Source: an uncultured Oscillospiraceae bacterium
GTDB lineage: Bacteria; Bacillota; Clostridia; Oscillospirales; Oscillospiraceae
Reading direction: 5' to 3'
NCBI GenBank assembly: GCA_910589155.1
Contig: CAJURY010000005.1
Location: forward strand, 1-64,000
Length of the DNA stretch: 64,000 nucleotides
Shown: one piece after another, positions 6,634 through 18,703 of the stretch
Position numbering within the stretch: position 1 is the first letter of the stretch
Layout: every line of letters starts with the position of its first letter
Program-made: the position numbers and the translations under genes
Notes under the pieces: model-generated
The model's input: the letters and a program-made list of their open reading frames with translations, nothing else
Databases searched by the model: none
What the model was told of the DNA's origin: nothing

Positions 6634-7457
6634 TTGTCGGCATTGTGGGTCTGGGACTTATCGGCGGCTCCCTTGCAAAAGCCTATGCCGCCGGCGGCCA
6701 TACAGTATACGCCTTTGATACCGACGCTACCACACTGGAATTCGCCCAGCTTTCCGGGGTCATTGCGGAAAAGCTCACTGAAGGCAATCTGCCAGACTGC
6801 AATTTGCTGCTGTTGGCGGTATACCCCAAGGCCACTGTTTCCTATCTGAACGAAAATGCAGCCATACTCCCCCCGCTGGTCATAGACTGCTGCGGTGTTA
6901 AGCGGGAAATCTGCCAGGCGGCGTTCCCTTTGGCAAAAACATATGGCTTTACCTTTGTGGGTGGGCACCCCATGGCGGGCACGCATTTTTCCGGTTTCAA
7001 ATACGCAACGGAAACCTTGTTCCAAGGCGCGCCAATGGTACTGGTTCCCCCGGTATTTGACGATATTTACCTGCTGGATCGGGTGAAGGAAGCCCTTGCC
7101 CCCTGCCGGTTCGGACACTTTGCTGTGACCACCGCCGAAAAGCACGACGAGATGATCGCTTTCACCTCCCAGCTTGCCCATGTGGTATCCAACGCCTACA
7201 TTAAAAGCCCCATGGCGGACAGTCATAAGGGATTTTCCGCCGGCAGCTACAAAGATCTCACCCGGGTCGCCTGGCTGAATCCCCAAATGTGGGCGGAGCT
7301 TTTTCTGGAAAACAAGGACAATTTATTACAGGAAATCGACTGTCTCACCGCATCCTTGCTGGCGTATCGGCAGGCCATTGCGGAAAATGACCGAAAGACG
7401 CTGATCGCCCTCCTGGACGAGGGCAGAAAACGAAAAGAGGAGGTGGACGGCAAATGA
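6630..7457 (+). CDS. tyrA: Prephenate dehydrogenase
   Basis: 275 residues. The Rossmann motif IVGLGLIGGSLAKAYA opens the protein, followed by VGGHPMAGTHFSGF, the prephenate-binding segment, and the all-helical C-terminal domain (EKHDEMIAFTSQLAHVVSNA). It oxidises prephenate to 4-hydroxyphenylpyruvate on the way to tyrosine. There is no ACT domain at the C-terminus, so tyrosine feedback at the enzyme is less obvious. ATGA overlaps at both ends couple it to aroF and aroB. Confidence 0.94.
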   Translation: MIVGIVGLGLIGGSLAKAYAAGGHTVYAFDTDATTLEFAQLSGVIAEKLTEGNLPDCNLLLLAVYPKATVSYLNENAAILPPLVIDCCGVKREICQAAFPLAKTYGFTFVGGHPMAGTHFSGFKYATETLFQGAPMVLVPPVFDDIYLLDRVKEALAPCRFGHFAVTTAEKHDEMIAFTSQLAHVVSNAYIKSPMADSHKGFSAGSYKDLTRVAWLNPQMWAELFLENKDNLLQEIDCLTASLLAYRQAIAENDRKTLIALLDEGRKRKEEVDGK

Positions 7458-8506
7458 AAACAGTTCAAGTAAGCGCTTCCAAAACCTATGCTGTGAAAAT
7501 CGGCGCTGGGCTTCTGCCCCAATGCGGAGAAGAAATCGCGGCACTGGGCGGGACAAAACGCGTTTGTATTGTGTCGGATAACACCGTCTGGCCGTTGTAC
7601 GGTGAAAAGGTGCAAGCATCTCTGGAAAAAGCGGGTTTTCTTGTGGATTCTTTTGTTTTCACAGCGGGGGAATCCAGCAAAAACGGCTCGGTATACTTGG
7701 CGCTTTTGTCCCGCCTCGCCCAGATTCCTCTCACCCGGACGGATACCGTGGTTGCCCTTGGCGGCGGCGTTGTGGGCGATCTGGCAGGCTTTACCGCCGC
7801 CACCTACCTGCGGGGGGTGCGTTTTGTGCAGCTTCCTACCACCCTTCTCGCGGCGGTGGATTCCTCTGTGGGCGGCAAGACCGCCATTGATCTGCCGGAA
7901 GGAAAAAATCTGGCGGGAGCATTTTATCAGCCGGAGCTGGTACTTTGCGACTGCTATGCCTTGCAGACGCTGCCTTCTGAAATTTTCTGGGCAGGCTGCG
8001 CGGAGGTCATCAAATACGCCGTCCTGTTTGACCCTGCGTTATTTGACTACCTGCTGGAAACGGGAACAGATTTTGATTTAGAATACGTCATTGCAAAATG
8101 CGTCCAATGGAAGCAGGATATTGTAGCGGCGGACGAATTTGAAAAAGGACAGCGAAAACTTTTAAATCTGGGGCACACCTTTGGCCACGGGATAGAGGCC
8201 TGTTCCAATTTTGAAATTTCCCATGGAGAAGCTGTGGCGGCAGGTATGGCCATAGCCGCCAGGGTCAGCGCGTCCATGGAGCTTTGCGACAGCGCTGTTG
8301 TTGAAAGAATCGAAGAGATTTTAAAGCGGTTTTCTCTGCCTGTAAGCGCTGATTTATCAGCCAAGGCTCTTTGCAAGGCCGCCTTGCAGGACAAAAAAAG
8401 AGCGGGAGACTGCATTCATCTGATTTTGCCCAAGGCAATCGGTGACTGCCGCATGGTAGAAGCGCAGGTCGCCGATCTGGAAAAGCTGATCGCAGCCGGA
8501 CTGTGA
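7454..8506 (+). CDS. aroB: 3-dehydroquinate synthase
   Basis: 350 residues, normal for the family. ALGGGVVGDLAGFTAATYLRG binds NAD; PTTLLAAVDSSVGGKTAID and NLAGAFYQPE follow; NLGHTFGHGIEA holds zinc-ligand histidines and SHGEAVAAGM another. It cyclises DAHP to 3-dehydroquinate using NAD and a divalent metal. Overlaps tyrA by four bases; third enzyme gene of the operon. Confidence 0.96.
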   Translation: MKTVQVSASKTYAVKIGAGLLPQCGEEIAALGGTKRVCIVSDNTVWPLYGEKVQASLEKAGFLVDSFVFTAGESSKNGSVYLALLSRLAQIPLTRTDTVVALGGGVVGDLAGFTAATYLRGVRFVQLPTTLLAAVDSSVGGKTAIDLPEGKNLAGAFYQPELVLCDCYALQTLPSEIFWAGCAEVIKYAVLFDPALFDYLLETGTDFDLEYVIAKCVQWKQDIVAADEFEKGQRKLLNLGHTFGHGIEACSNFEISHGEAVAAGMAIAARVSASMELCDSAVVERIEEILKRFSLPVSADLSAKALCKAALQDKKRAGDCIHLILPKAIGDCRMVEAQVADLEKLIAAGL

Positions 8507-8514
8507 GGCATTCT

Positions 8515-9720
8515 ATGAAGGCTAAAATCACGCCGGGAAAACTTTCCGGCACAATCGTTGTCATTCCTTCCAAATCTCAGGCGCATCGGCTGCTCATCTG
8601 CGCGGCGCTGGGGCAGACCCCTACAAAGCTGGAATGCGCCGCCGCCTCACAGGATATTTGGGCGACAGCCGATTGTCTGAACGCCCTTGGCGCAAAAATT
8701 ACCCATACAAACGGTGGATTTGAGGTTGCGCCCATACAACGAATACCAGAAAAAGCCCTTCTAGACTGCCGGGAGAGCGGTTCCACACTGCGTTTTCTTC
8801 TGCCTGTGGCCGGGGCTTTGGGGGTAGAAGCCACCTTTCAAATGGCCGGCCGGCTCCCGCAGCGGCCATTATCTCCTTTGTGGGAGGAGATGGAGCGTAT
8901 GGGCTGTAAGCTTTCCTGGCAAACAGGAAACACGCTTTTGTGCCGGGGAAAATTGCAGCCGGGGGCTTATGAAATGGCTGGCAACGTGTCCTCCCAGTTT
9001 ATTTCCGGGCTGCTCCTTGCTCTGCCTCTGCTGGAATTCGCCTCCACGCTGCGCCTTACGGGGCAGGTGGAATCCCGGCCATATATCTCCTTGACACTGG
9101 ACGCCTTACGGCAGTTCGGTGTGAAAATAGTAGAAAGCGGCGATCTTTTCTCTATTTTTGCAGAAAAAATGCCCCAAGCTTCCGACGATTTTACCGTGGA
9201 AGGCGATTGGTCCAACGGCGCTTTTTGGCTGGTCGCCAAAGCGCTGGGCAGCAGCGTCCAGTGCACTGGGCTGAATCCAAACTCCGCCCAGGGCGACCGC
9301 GCAGTGCAAAGTTGGCTCCCAAGGCTTGGAAGCGGCTGTGCGGTGGATCTGGCGGATATCCCTGATTTAGCGCCGATTCTGGCCGTCGCGGCGGCTGCGA
9401 AACCCGGCTGTACCCACTTTATCCATGCCGCCCGTCTGCGGCTAAAAGAGTCCGACCGCATTGCCACCGTCTGCGCCATGGTGCAAGGACTTGGGGGAAA
9501 AACGGAAGAAACCCCAGACAGCTTCACCGTTTGGGGCGGTGGACTTGCGGGTGGTACTGTTTCGGCCGCAGGCGATCACCGCATCGCAATGGCCGCCGCC
9601 ATCGCCGCGACGGTTTGCCGACAGCCAGTCACTATCCTTGGCGCAGAGGCAGTGGAAAAATCCTATCCCGCCTTTTGGCAGGATTATACGCGGTTGGGTG
9701 GGAAATTGGAAATAGAATAA
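8515..9720 (+). CDS. aroA: 3-phosphoshikimate 1-carboxyvinyltransferase (EPSP synthase)
   Basis: 401 residues. Motifs in order: IPSKSQAHRLLICAALG (shikimate 3-phosphate binding), DCRESGSTLRFLLPVAGAL, GNVSSQFISGLLLALP, RLKESDRIATVCAM and AAGDHRIAMAAAIAA. It joins PEP to shikimate 3-phosphate. In the usual sites for inhibitor-tolerant forms I make no call. The ATG at 8515 follows the aroB stop by eight bases; an earlier in-frame GTG at 8503 overlaps aroB and adds four residues. Last gene of the operon; aroC, aroK and pheA are not in the window. Confidence 0.95.
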   Translation: MKAKITPGKLSGTIVVIPSKSQAHRLLICAALGQTPTKLECAAASQDIWATADCLNALGAKITHTNGGFEVAPIQRIPEKALLDCRESGSTLRFLLPVAGALGVEATFQMAGRLPQRPLSPLWEEMERMGCKLSWQTGNTLLCRGKLQPGAYEMAGNVSSQFISGLLLALPLLEFASTLRLTGQVESRPYISLTLDALRQFGVKIVESGDLFSIFAEKMPQASDDFTVEGDWSNGAFWLVAKALGSSVQCTGLNPNSAQGDRAVQSWLPRLGSGCAVDLADIPDLAPILAVAAAAKPGCTHFIHAARLRLKESDRIATVCAMVQGLGGKTEETPDSFTVWGGGLAGGTVSAAGDHRIAMAAAIAATVCRQPVTILGAEAVEKSYPAFWQDYTRLGGKLEIE

Positions 9721-9764
9721 AGAAGCCCCGCAAAAAAGCTTACTGCTTTCTTGCGGGGCTTCTT
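9721..9764. terminator. Terminator between aroA and the convergent permease gene
   Basis: AGAAGCCCCGCAA pairs with TTGCGGGGCTTCT around a loop of about 17 bases. It serves both converging genes; the T-run is clearer on the minus strand. Confidence 0.7.
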
Positions 9765-9771
9765 GATCAGG

Positions 9772-12699
9772 TTACTCTCTGTCAGACAGGGCAGCCAACG
9801 CCGGAGACTGCAGCATAGCAATGGTTGCCAGGGCGCTGCCCAGGAGCCAGCAGCCCCAGAAGGCAGCTGTGAGAATCCACAAAAGCGGAAGCATGGGCTT
9901 GCCAATCAGCGCCCAAATTCCAAGTCCCGCTCCACAGCCAACAAAGCATAGCAAAAACTGCTCTGCGAAAAACGACGCGAAAATCCGGGTTCGTTGGGCG
10001 CCAAGACCGCGCATGATCGCAGCCTCCGGCTTTCTGGCGTGCACTGTCAAGAACGCCACCGCCAAACCAACCAGTCCGCACAGCACATACAAGCAGCGGT
10101 AAAGCAGGTCGGAATATTGTATCTGCCGGTTCAAGCGGTTTACCGCTTCATAGTAGTCCTCATCCTCCAGCACCACAAAGGTACGCAGACCATAAGAATC
10201 CGACTGGCCGATATTCATAGATTCCAATTCATCTTTAAACTCGGACAGCTTTGTGGGGTCGGATACTTCAAATGCCGCGCCGGAAAGGAACGTGTACTCC
10301 ATGCCTGAGAATTTTTCTGTTACCGGGATTTCCCCAGTACCGCAGTAAATCAGTTCCGAGCCTGTGCGGCTGACATAGCTGCCAATAACCAAAAGCTCAT
10401 AATGATAGCCGGAAGAGGACACCATACGAATGGTATCGCCCAGCCGCACGTCCTTGTTTTTCATCATAGCCGTACTTACAAGAGCGTTGCTGCCGTCACG
10501 CATATCCTCCGGGCCGTAGCCGGAAAGATATTCTACCTCCGCGCCGTCGGTAAAGAAGAACTCCTGGGTGATGTCAATATCCTGAGTGCCAATAATACCG
10601 GGCTGCTTGGCTACCATAGCCTCAAAGCCTTCAAAGGCAAAAGTGCTGTCTCTTGATGGCACGGAATAGTCCTCCAGTCCCAGATCCTGACCGTCCCGCT
10701 TGGAAACGCCTACAAACATGGATTCGCCCTTCCACTGGGATACGCGCACATTTTCCGTATACGGCGAATCATAAATATTCTGCGCGGTGAGGTAGTTGAT
10801 GCCTACATACTCCACCCGCTTTGCCTGCTGATCGGTGAAATAACCGCGAATTTTGGTGGTTTCATTCAGTTCCTTCAGTTGGTCGCGGTACACGTCCTTG
10901 GTGGCGGTAAGCTGCCCCAGGAAAATAGCCGCCAGCGCGCCTACCAAAAGCACCGCCGCCGTGCGCATACCGCCTCTGCGAATAGAAAGCAACGGGTACT
11001 TGAAATAGCCGCCCTTTAACGTGGAGCTCTTGCCCAAATGCTTTGGCGCGCGGTTTTTCTTCCGCTTCTTCCCGGCGCGCCTGTTTCTTGCCAAAAACGC
11101 CGCAAAGAGCAGGCAGCTCACAATGCCGCCGGCCACCAGAAGCGCGGCAGACAGCACGCTCCATTTCGAGGACGCAGAGGGCACATAGTCCAGTAGCTTC
11201 TGCATTTTCAGTCCGCGATCGGAAAAGCGCAGGTCCGCCGTCTGAAGCTGGCTCGTCAGCTTCAGCACCGATCCCACAATTTGAGTTTGCATCTGCGCGC
11301 CCAAAATCATGCCCAGTCCTGCGCCAAGCAGCGCGATCGATCCGCTGCCCGCAACAAAATAGGTCAGAATATGGGGCGTCCCCGCGCCCAGCGCCCACAA
11401 GGTCCCCGCCGTATCCTTCTGTCGATAGACAAACAGGTAGCCGAACAATACCAGTACCGCAGCGGACAACAAAACGCAAATCCCCAGGAAAACCAGAGAA
11501 ATCTGTACAATTTCAGTATAAGGATCCGCTGCCGTGGCATAGCCTTGATCATACAAGGTCAGCCGGAATCCTTCTGGAAGCATTTCCTGCGCATGGGTCA
11601 TAAAAGCTTCCGCTTTGTCGCTTTCCAAAGAAAACTGCCCCAACGTATAGCCTGTAGGCACGGCGGCATAAGGATGCTCCACCTCAATCGGCACAAAAAT
11701 CTGGTAGGTATAGCTGGTATTGGCGTTGGTGATACCAACAACTTCATAATTTTTCGCTTCATTGGCTACGCCGTTTTGCGCAAAAATTGCCTGATACATA
11801 CTCATATTTTCGGCAAAAGCAAAAGACAATGGAATCATATCGCCCAATGTTACATGCAGTTTCGCCGCAAGATCCGGGGTAATCACACATACGCCCGCTT
11901 CCCCCGCTGCATAGCTTCGGCCGCTTTCTATGTAGAGCTGCGCCTGCTGGAAAGGATAATAATTCTCCAAATCGTCCGCTGCGCGGACAACAACGCCGTT
12001 AGAACTATAGGACATAATTTGACCCACTGTCCGGTAAACGCTGTCCTTCGGCAATTCCTTGGCCGGGAAGGCAAACCAAGCAGGAACCTCTGTTCCATCC
12101 GGCAGCGTATAGCTTTCCGCTGTGAACCACAAATTAGAGGTTTCTCCCACAATAAATTCGCCAGTAAACGCATACCAGCTATTGGGCAGCGGCTCAAAAT
12201 CCTCCAGATTTTGCGTTGTAATGAAAACCGTCGTGCGATTGTAGTCTTTCTTGGCATACAAGCATTCTTCAATCGTACCTTGATAGCAGTTGGCGTTTTC
12301 CGACCAGAAAACGTTGCTCACCAGAATTGTCGCCTGATTGGGTCTGTAAACCCAGGAATCCGTCCGGCGCAGGTCGCCAATCTGGGCAACCGCCTGCTTT
12401 GCAGGGCGATAGGATGTCACGCCCTGCAAATTCTGCAAAGCATTCAAATCCAGAGCGTCCATCTCATGAGCCAAATCCGCATCATAGACGCATTCTTCCG
12501 GATACTGACTACCCAAATACTCCAAAACTGCAATAGAGCGATAAAACTCGCTGCACTGATCCAGATAGTCTCTGGCCGCGCCGTACACCGAAAGTCCCTG
12601 AGAAAGCAGCAGCTCCAAAATAAACAATAGCGTTAAAAATAATCCCGCTTTTTTCCAGTTTCTCCAGATACTTTTTAAACCGTTTCGTATCGCCAACAT
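9772..12699 (-). CDS. Large FtsX-type ABC transporter permease without a neighbouring ATPase
   Basis: 975 residues. A membrane anchor near the N-terminus (GLFLTLLFILELLLSQGLSV) is followed by a long extracytoplasmic part (about 40-395). Next comes a first FtsX block (ISLVFLGICVLLSAAVLVLFGYL, ILTYFVAGSGSIALLGAGLGMIL). Then come a basic linker (RNRRAGKKRKKNR), a second anchor (AAVLLVGALAAIFLG), a second outside domain and a second FtsX block ending LLGSALATIAMLQS. Such proteins, coupled to a MacB/LolD-like ATPase, move lipids, peptides or antimicrobials, or transmit force to cell-wall enzymes. No ATPase gene is adjacent, so the partner must be elsewhere. The start is supported by AGGAG upstream. 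Substrate unknown. Confidence 0.85.
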   Translation of the reverse strand: MLAIRNGLKSIWRNWKKAGLFLTLLFILELLLSQGLSVYGAARDYLDQCSEFYRSIAVLEYLGSQYPEECVYDADLAHEMDALDLNALQNLQGVTSYRPAKQAVAQIGDLRRTDSWVYRPNQATILVSNVFWSENANCYQGTIEECLYAKKDYNRTTVFITTQNLEDFEPLPNSWYAFTGEFIVGETSNLWFTAESYTLPDGTEVPAWFAFPAKELPKDSVYRTVGQIMSYSSNGVVVRAADDLENYYPFQQAQLYIESGRSYAAGEAGVCVITPDLAAKLHVTLGDMIPLSFAFAENMSMYQAIFAQNGVANEAKNYEVVGITNANTSYTYQIFVPIEVEHPYAAVPTGYTLGQFSLESDKAEAFMTHAQEMLPEGFRLTLYDQGYATAADPYTEIVQISLVFLGICVLLSAAVLVLFGYLFVYRQKDTAGTLWALGAGTPHILTYFVAGSGSIALLGAGLGMILGAQMQTQIVGSVLKLTSQLQTADLRFSDRGLKMQKLLDYVPSASSKWSVLSAALLVAGGIVSCLLFAAFLARNRRAGKKRKKNRAPKHLGKSSTLKGGYFKYPLLSIRRGGMRTAAVLLVGALAAIFLGQLTATKDVYRDQLKELNETTKIRGYFTDQQAKRVEYVGINYLTAQNIYDSPYTENVRVSQWKGESMFVGVSKRDGQDLGLEDYSVPSRDSTFAFEGFEAMVAKQPGIIGTQDIDITQEFFFTDGAEVEYLSGYGPEDMRDGSNALVSTAMMKNKDVRLGDTIRMVSSSGYHYELLVIGSYVSRTGSELIYCGTGEIPVTEKFSGMEYTFLSGAAFEVSDPTKLSEFKDELESMNIGQSDSYGLRTFVVLEDEDYYEAVNRLNRQIQYSDLLYRCLYVLCGLVGLAVAFLTVHARKPEAAIMRGLGAQRTRIFASFFAEQFLLCFVGCGAGLGIWALIGKPMLPLLWILTAAFWGCWLLGSALATIAMLQSPALAALSDRE

Positions 12700-12745
12700 T
12701 TGAATTGCTCCTTCCTCTCCTGTTTTGCAGCAAGAATTCTTTTAT

Positions 12746-12776
12746 AGTATAGCATATTTATAAATTGAAGTATAGC
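12746..12776. repeat. Direct repeat AGTATAGC upstream of the permease gene
   Basis: AGTATAGC occurs at 12746-12753 and again at 12769-12776, 23 bases apart (about two helical turns), in an AT-rich stretch before the permease start. It may be a regulator site or part of overlapping -10 elements. The remainder of 12700-12876 shows nothing else. Confidence 0.35.
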
Positions 12777-12876
12777 AAAGGGATAAAGTTTCAAAAAAAA
12801 TTAGTACATTTAACAAAATTCTTTGTAGGATTCTGTTGCAAATAAGATAAAAATACAAGACGGGCGCAATCTGAAC

Positions 12877-12905
12877 TTGCAATTTTACCCGCCTGCGTGT
12901 ATGAT
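12877..12905 (+). promoter_or_regulatory. Promoter of the MBL-lacZ operon
   Basis: TTGCAA (12877-12882), 17 bases, TATGAT (12900-12905). Start near 12912, about 30 bases before the coding region. Confidence 0.7.
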
Positions 12906-12942
12906 AAAAAACACTTAGATTTTGAATATGAGGTGATTCAAA

Positions 12943-16807
<3,865 letters not shown>

Positions 16808-17462
16808 AGCCGTGCTCATCGTGGCAGCGCAAAATTGCTGATGCATACGCAGTAACCCCACCTATGGACTGCACGCTCTATTGCAAAAGGAAAAAGCAAA
16901 ATGTAAAAATTTTATTTCCGGCTATAAAAGTTCGCCAACAATCCAGCGCAGACAAGCCAACAAACCTTGCAGTTTCATTTTCACAAATTGCAAAACAATC
17001 CGCCGCAGTGGAGCAGCCGCTGACGTCCGATGTCAAAAGCTTTTCCGCAATGTTCCGGCTGGACACAGCGCAGTTAAACCGCTGGGAAGGTGAAAAGTAT
17101 GTATACTTACCGTGTGTTCCTGTGCGACGGAACCGGAAATGTTCTTGCAGGCAAAGAAAGCGCAGAACGGTCGTATCACCTTTTCCATGGGCTACCAGTT
17201 CTACACAGAATATATAGTGAAGGAAGCAAGAAAGGATTCTATGGTTTTCACTATGGCATTTGCTTTTCGCTGCAAGTCAGAAGCTAAATTCAGCCTTGTA
17301 GATTTTGAATAAAAAAAATTGATCGCATCTGGCTGACAGGCAATACGCAGCACCTCCCAGGTTCTACTGATGCTTTCGTTCCTGATTCTTCGGAATCTTA
17401 CCTTTTTACGGCAAAATCCCTTGCCAATTTCCGATTTTACTTCAAAATTTTTAATTTCTCTA
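16808..17462. other. Gene-poor stretch with possible decayed coding remnants
   Basis: No gene I can support. A 62-codon frame at 17099-17287 starts MYTYRVFLCDGTGNVLAG behind AAGGTGA, but its second half is unlike a protein. The +1 frame there (QAKKAQNGRITFSMGYQF, to 17312) looks more protein-like, so a small frameshifted gene or a decayed transposase piece is possible. No terminator for lacZ was found here. Confidence 0.3.
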
Positions 17463-17491
17463 TTGCATTTTTCGCCGCTTTGTGCTATATT
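17463..17491 (+). promoter_or_regulatory. Promoter of a candidate small RNA
   Basis: TTGCAT (17463-17468), 17 bases, TATATT (17486-17491). It lies in a gene-free region and leads to a terminator 90 bases downstream. Confidence 0.5.
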
Positions 17492-17497
17492 GTCTAT

Positions 17498-17612
17498 AGG
17501 AGTTCCAAAGCGGATTGCAGTGTTTTGTGCCCTCACTGCTATTGTAGTTGTTTTGTGATCTCCTCCCCTCTTTTCCGGCAGACCGGCGGTTTTTCCGCCG
17601 GTTTGCTTTTTT
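17498..17612 (+). ncRNA. Candidate small RNA of about 115 nucleotides
   Basis: Between the promoter at 17463-17491 and a strong terminator (ACCGGCGG/CCGCCGGT, then TTTGCTTTTTT, 17582-17612) no convincing protein frame exists. AGGAG near 17500 can pair with CTCCT near 17560-17566. A short hydrophobic frame read from a GTG near 17520 (FCALTAIVVVL) could instead make this a type I toxin-like peptide gene. I do not recognise the family. Confidence 0.4.
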
Positions 17613-17649
17613 ATACGAAAAGTAAACTTTCTTCCCATACATCTTTTTC

Positions 17650-17679
17650 TTGACAGAATGGGACGTTGTCTTGTAAAAT
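17650..17679 (+). promoter_or_regulatory. Promoter of the TPM-domain gene
   Basis: TTGACA (17650-17655), 18 bases, TAAAAT (17674-17679). Confidence 0.7.
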
Positions 17680-17729
17680 AGCAATAAATTCCATTGTTCA
17701 TCAATTCTTCACCAAGGAGGCTGGATGGT

Positions 17730-18470
17730 ATGCAAAACCGAACCTATGCCCGCTGCCTGTCCCTAATTTTCGCGCTTATTGTGGCGATTGCCTGCGGCAT
17801 TTCAGCGTTGGCTGCTCAAGAAGGTACGCCGACTCTCCCGGAACCGTCGGAGCAATTTTACATACTGGACGAAGCCCAAGTGCTTTCTGAAAGCACAGTT
17901 CAGACAATCCTCACCAAAAACGAAGAACTGTACGCCCAATACGGCGTACAGATCGTGGTACTAACTGTCCGCGATTTGCAAAACCGCGACATACAAAGCT
18001 ACGCTTCCGATATTTATAAAGCCTGGGAAATTGGCGGCGCAGACGAAAAAGGCCTGCTTTTAGTACTGGATATCGCAGGCGACAACTATTTTACCGTCGC
18101 GGGCGCGGGACTTCGGGAAAATATGACAAGCACAGCCTTGCAGGCTATGCTGAATCAAAATCTGGAGCCAGATTTTGCCGCAAAAAATTATGACGCTGGG
18201 GTAGTCAAATTTTTCAACGCCGCCGCACAGCGGGCAGAGTTATTTGTAAGCAGTCAAACCCCTGCGCCAACCGTCCCTGCCCCTTCGGATAGCCCTACCT
18301 CCGATCCTACCACCATGCCTACTGATACAGCGCAAAAAGAAACCGAGAGCCTCGATTCGAATTTGCCGCAAGGCCTATTCATTTTCGCATCGGTATTGGC
18401 CGGCGGTGTGGCTGTTTTTGCAATCGTCATGTTTGTCTATAACCGTACCCGGCAAGGGGATCGCAGATAA
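17730..18470 (+). CDS. TPM-domain membrane protein with signal peptide
   Basis: 246 residues. A signal peptide or anchor (ARCLSLIFALIVAIACGISALAA) leads to a TPM domain (about 35-165): FYILDEAQVLSESTVQTIL, YGVQIVVLTVRDL, YASDIYKAWEIGGADEKG, LLLVLDIAGDNYFTVAGAGL. A Pro/Thr/Ser linker (about 183-212) and one transmembrane segment (FIFASVLAGGVAVFAIVMFVY) with a basic tail end the protein. TPM domains (YgcG, Psb32) occur in proteins linked to membrane protein repair; the catalytic role is unsettled. The start at 17730 has AAGGAGG nine bases upstream. It stands alone with its own promoter and terminator. Confidence 0.85.
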   Translation: MQNRTYARCLSLIFALIVAIACGISALAAQEGTPTLPEPSEQFYILDEAQVLSESTVQTILTKNEELYAQYGVQIVVLTVRDLQNRDIQSYASDIYKAWEIGGADEKGLLLVLDIAGDNYFTVAGAGLRENMTSTALQAMLNQNLEPDFAAKNYDAGVVKFFNAAAQRAELFVSSQTPAPTVPAPSDSPTSDPTTMPTDTAQKETESLDSNLPQGLFIFASVLAGGVAVFAIVMFVYNRTRQGDRR

Positions 18471-18471
18471 A

Positions 18472-18512
18472 AATAACAGCGGCAAAACATTTGTTTTGCC
18501 GCTGTTATTTTT
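18472..18512 (+). terminator. Terminator of the TPM-domain gene
   Basis: AATAACAGCGGCAAAACA pairs with TGTTTTGCCGCTGTTATT and is followed by a T-run. Very strong stem. A second hairpin (GCCCCCAAAGAC/GTCTTTGGGGGC, about 18667-18696) closes acsB from the other side; nothing else is seen in 18513-18703. Confidence 0.85.
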
Positions 18513-18703
18513 TACTCACCAAAAGTCCTCACACTTATAGAAAGCCAAGCCAATGTGGCTCCGCTTGAAAATATTTCGGTTTTCAATAGCAGAAAAGCTT
18601 TTGCTTTTCGCAGCAATATGCGGCAGTTTCTCGCGATTACCGATACTTTCCAACCATACTTGCAAGCCCCCAAAGACACATGGTCTTTGGGGGCGCAATA
18701 TTT

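Noticed and set aside
17201..17704. Minus-strand frame of 167 codons in the gap after lacZ
   Set aside because: Low-complexity basic composition, no domain, and it overlaps the candidate small RNA and the promoter of the TPM gene.
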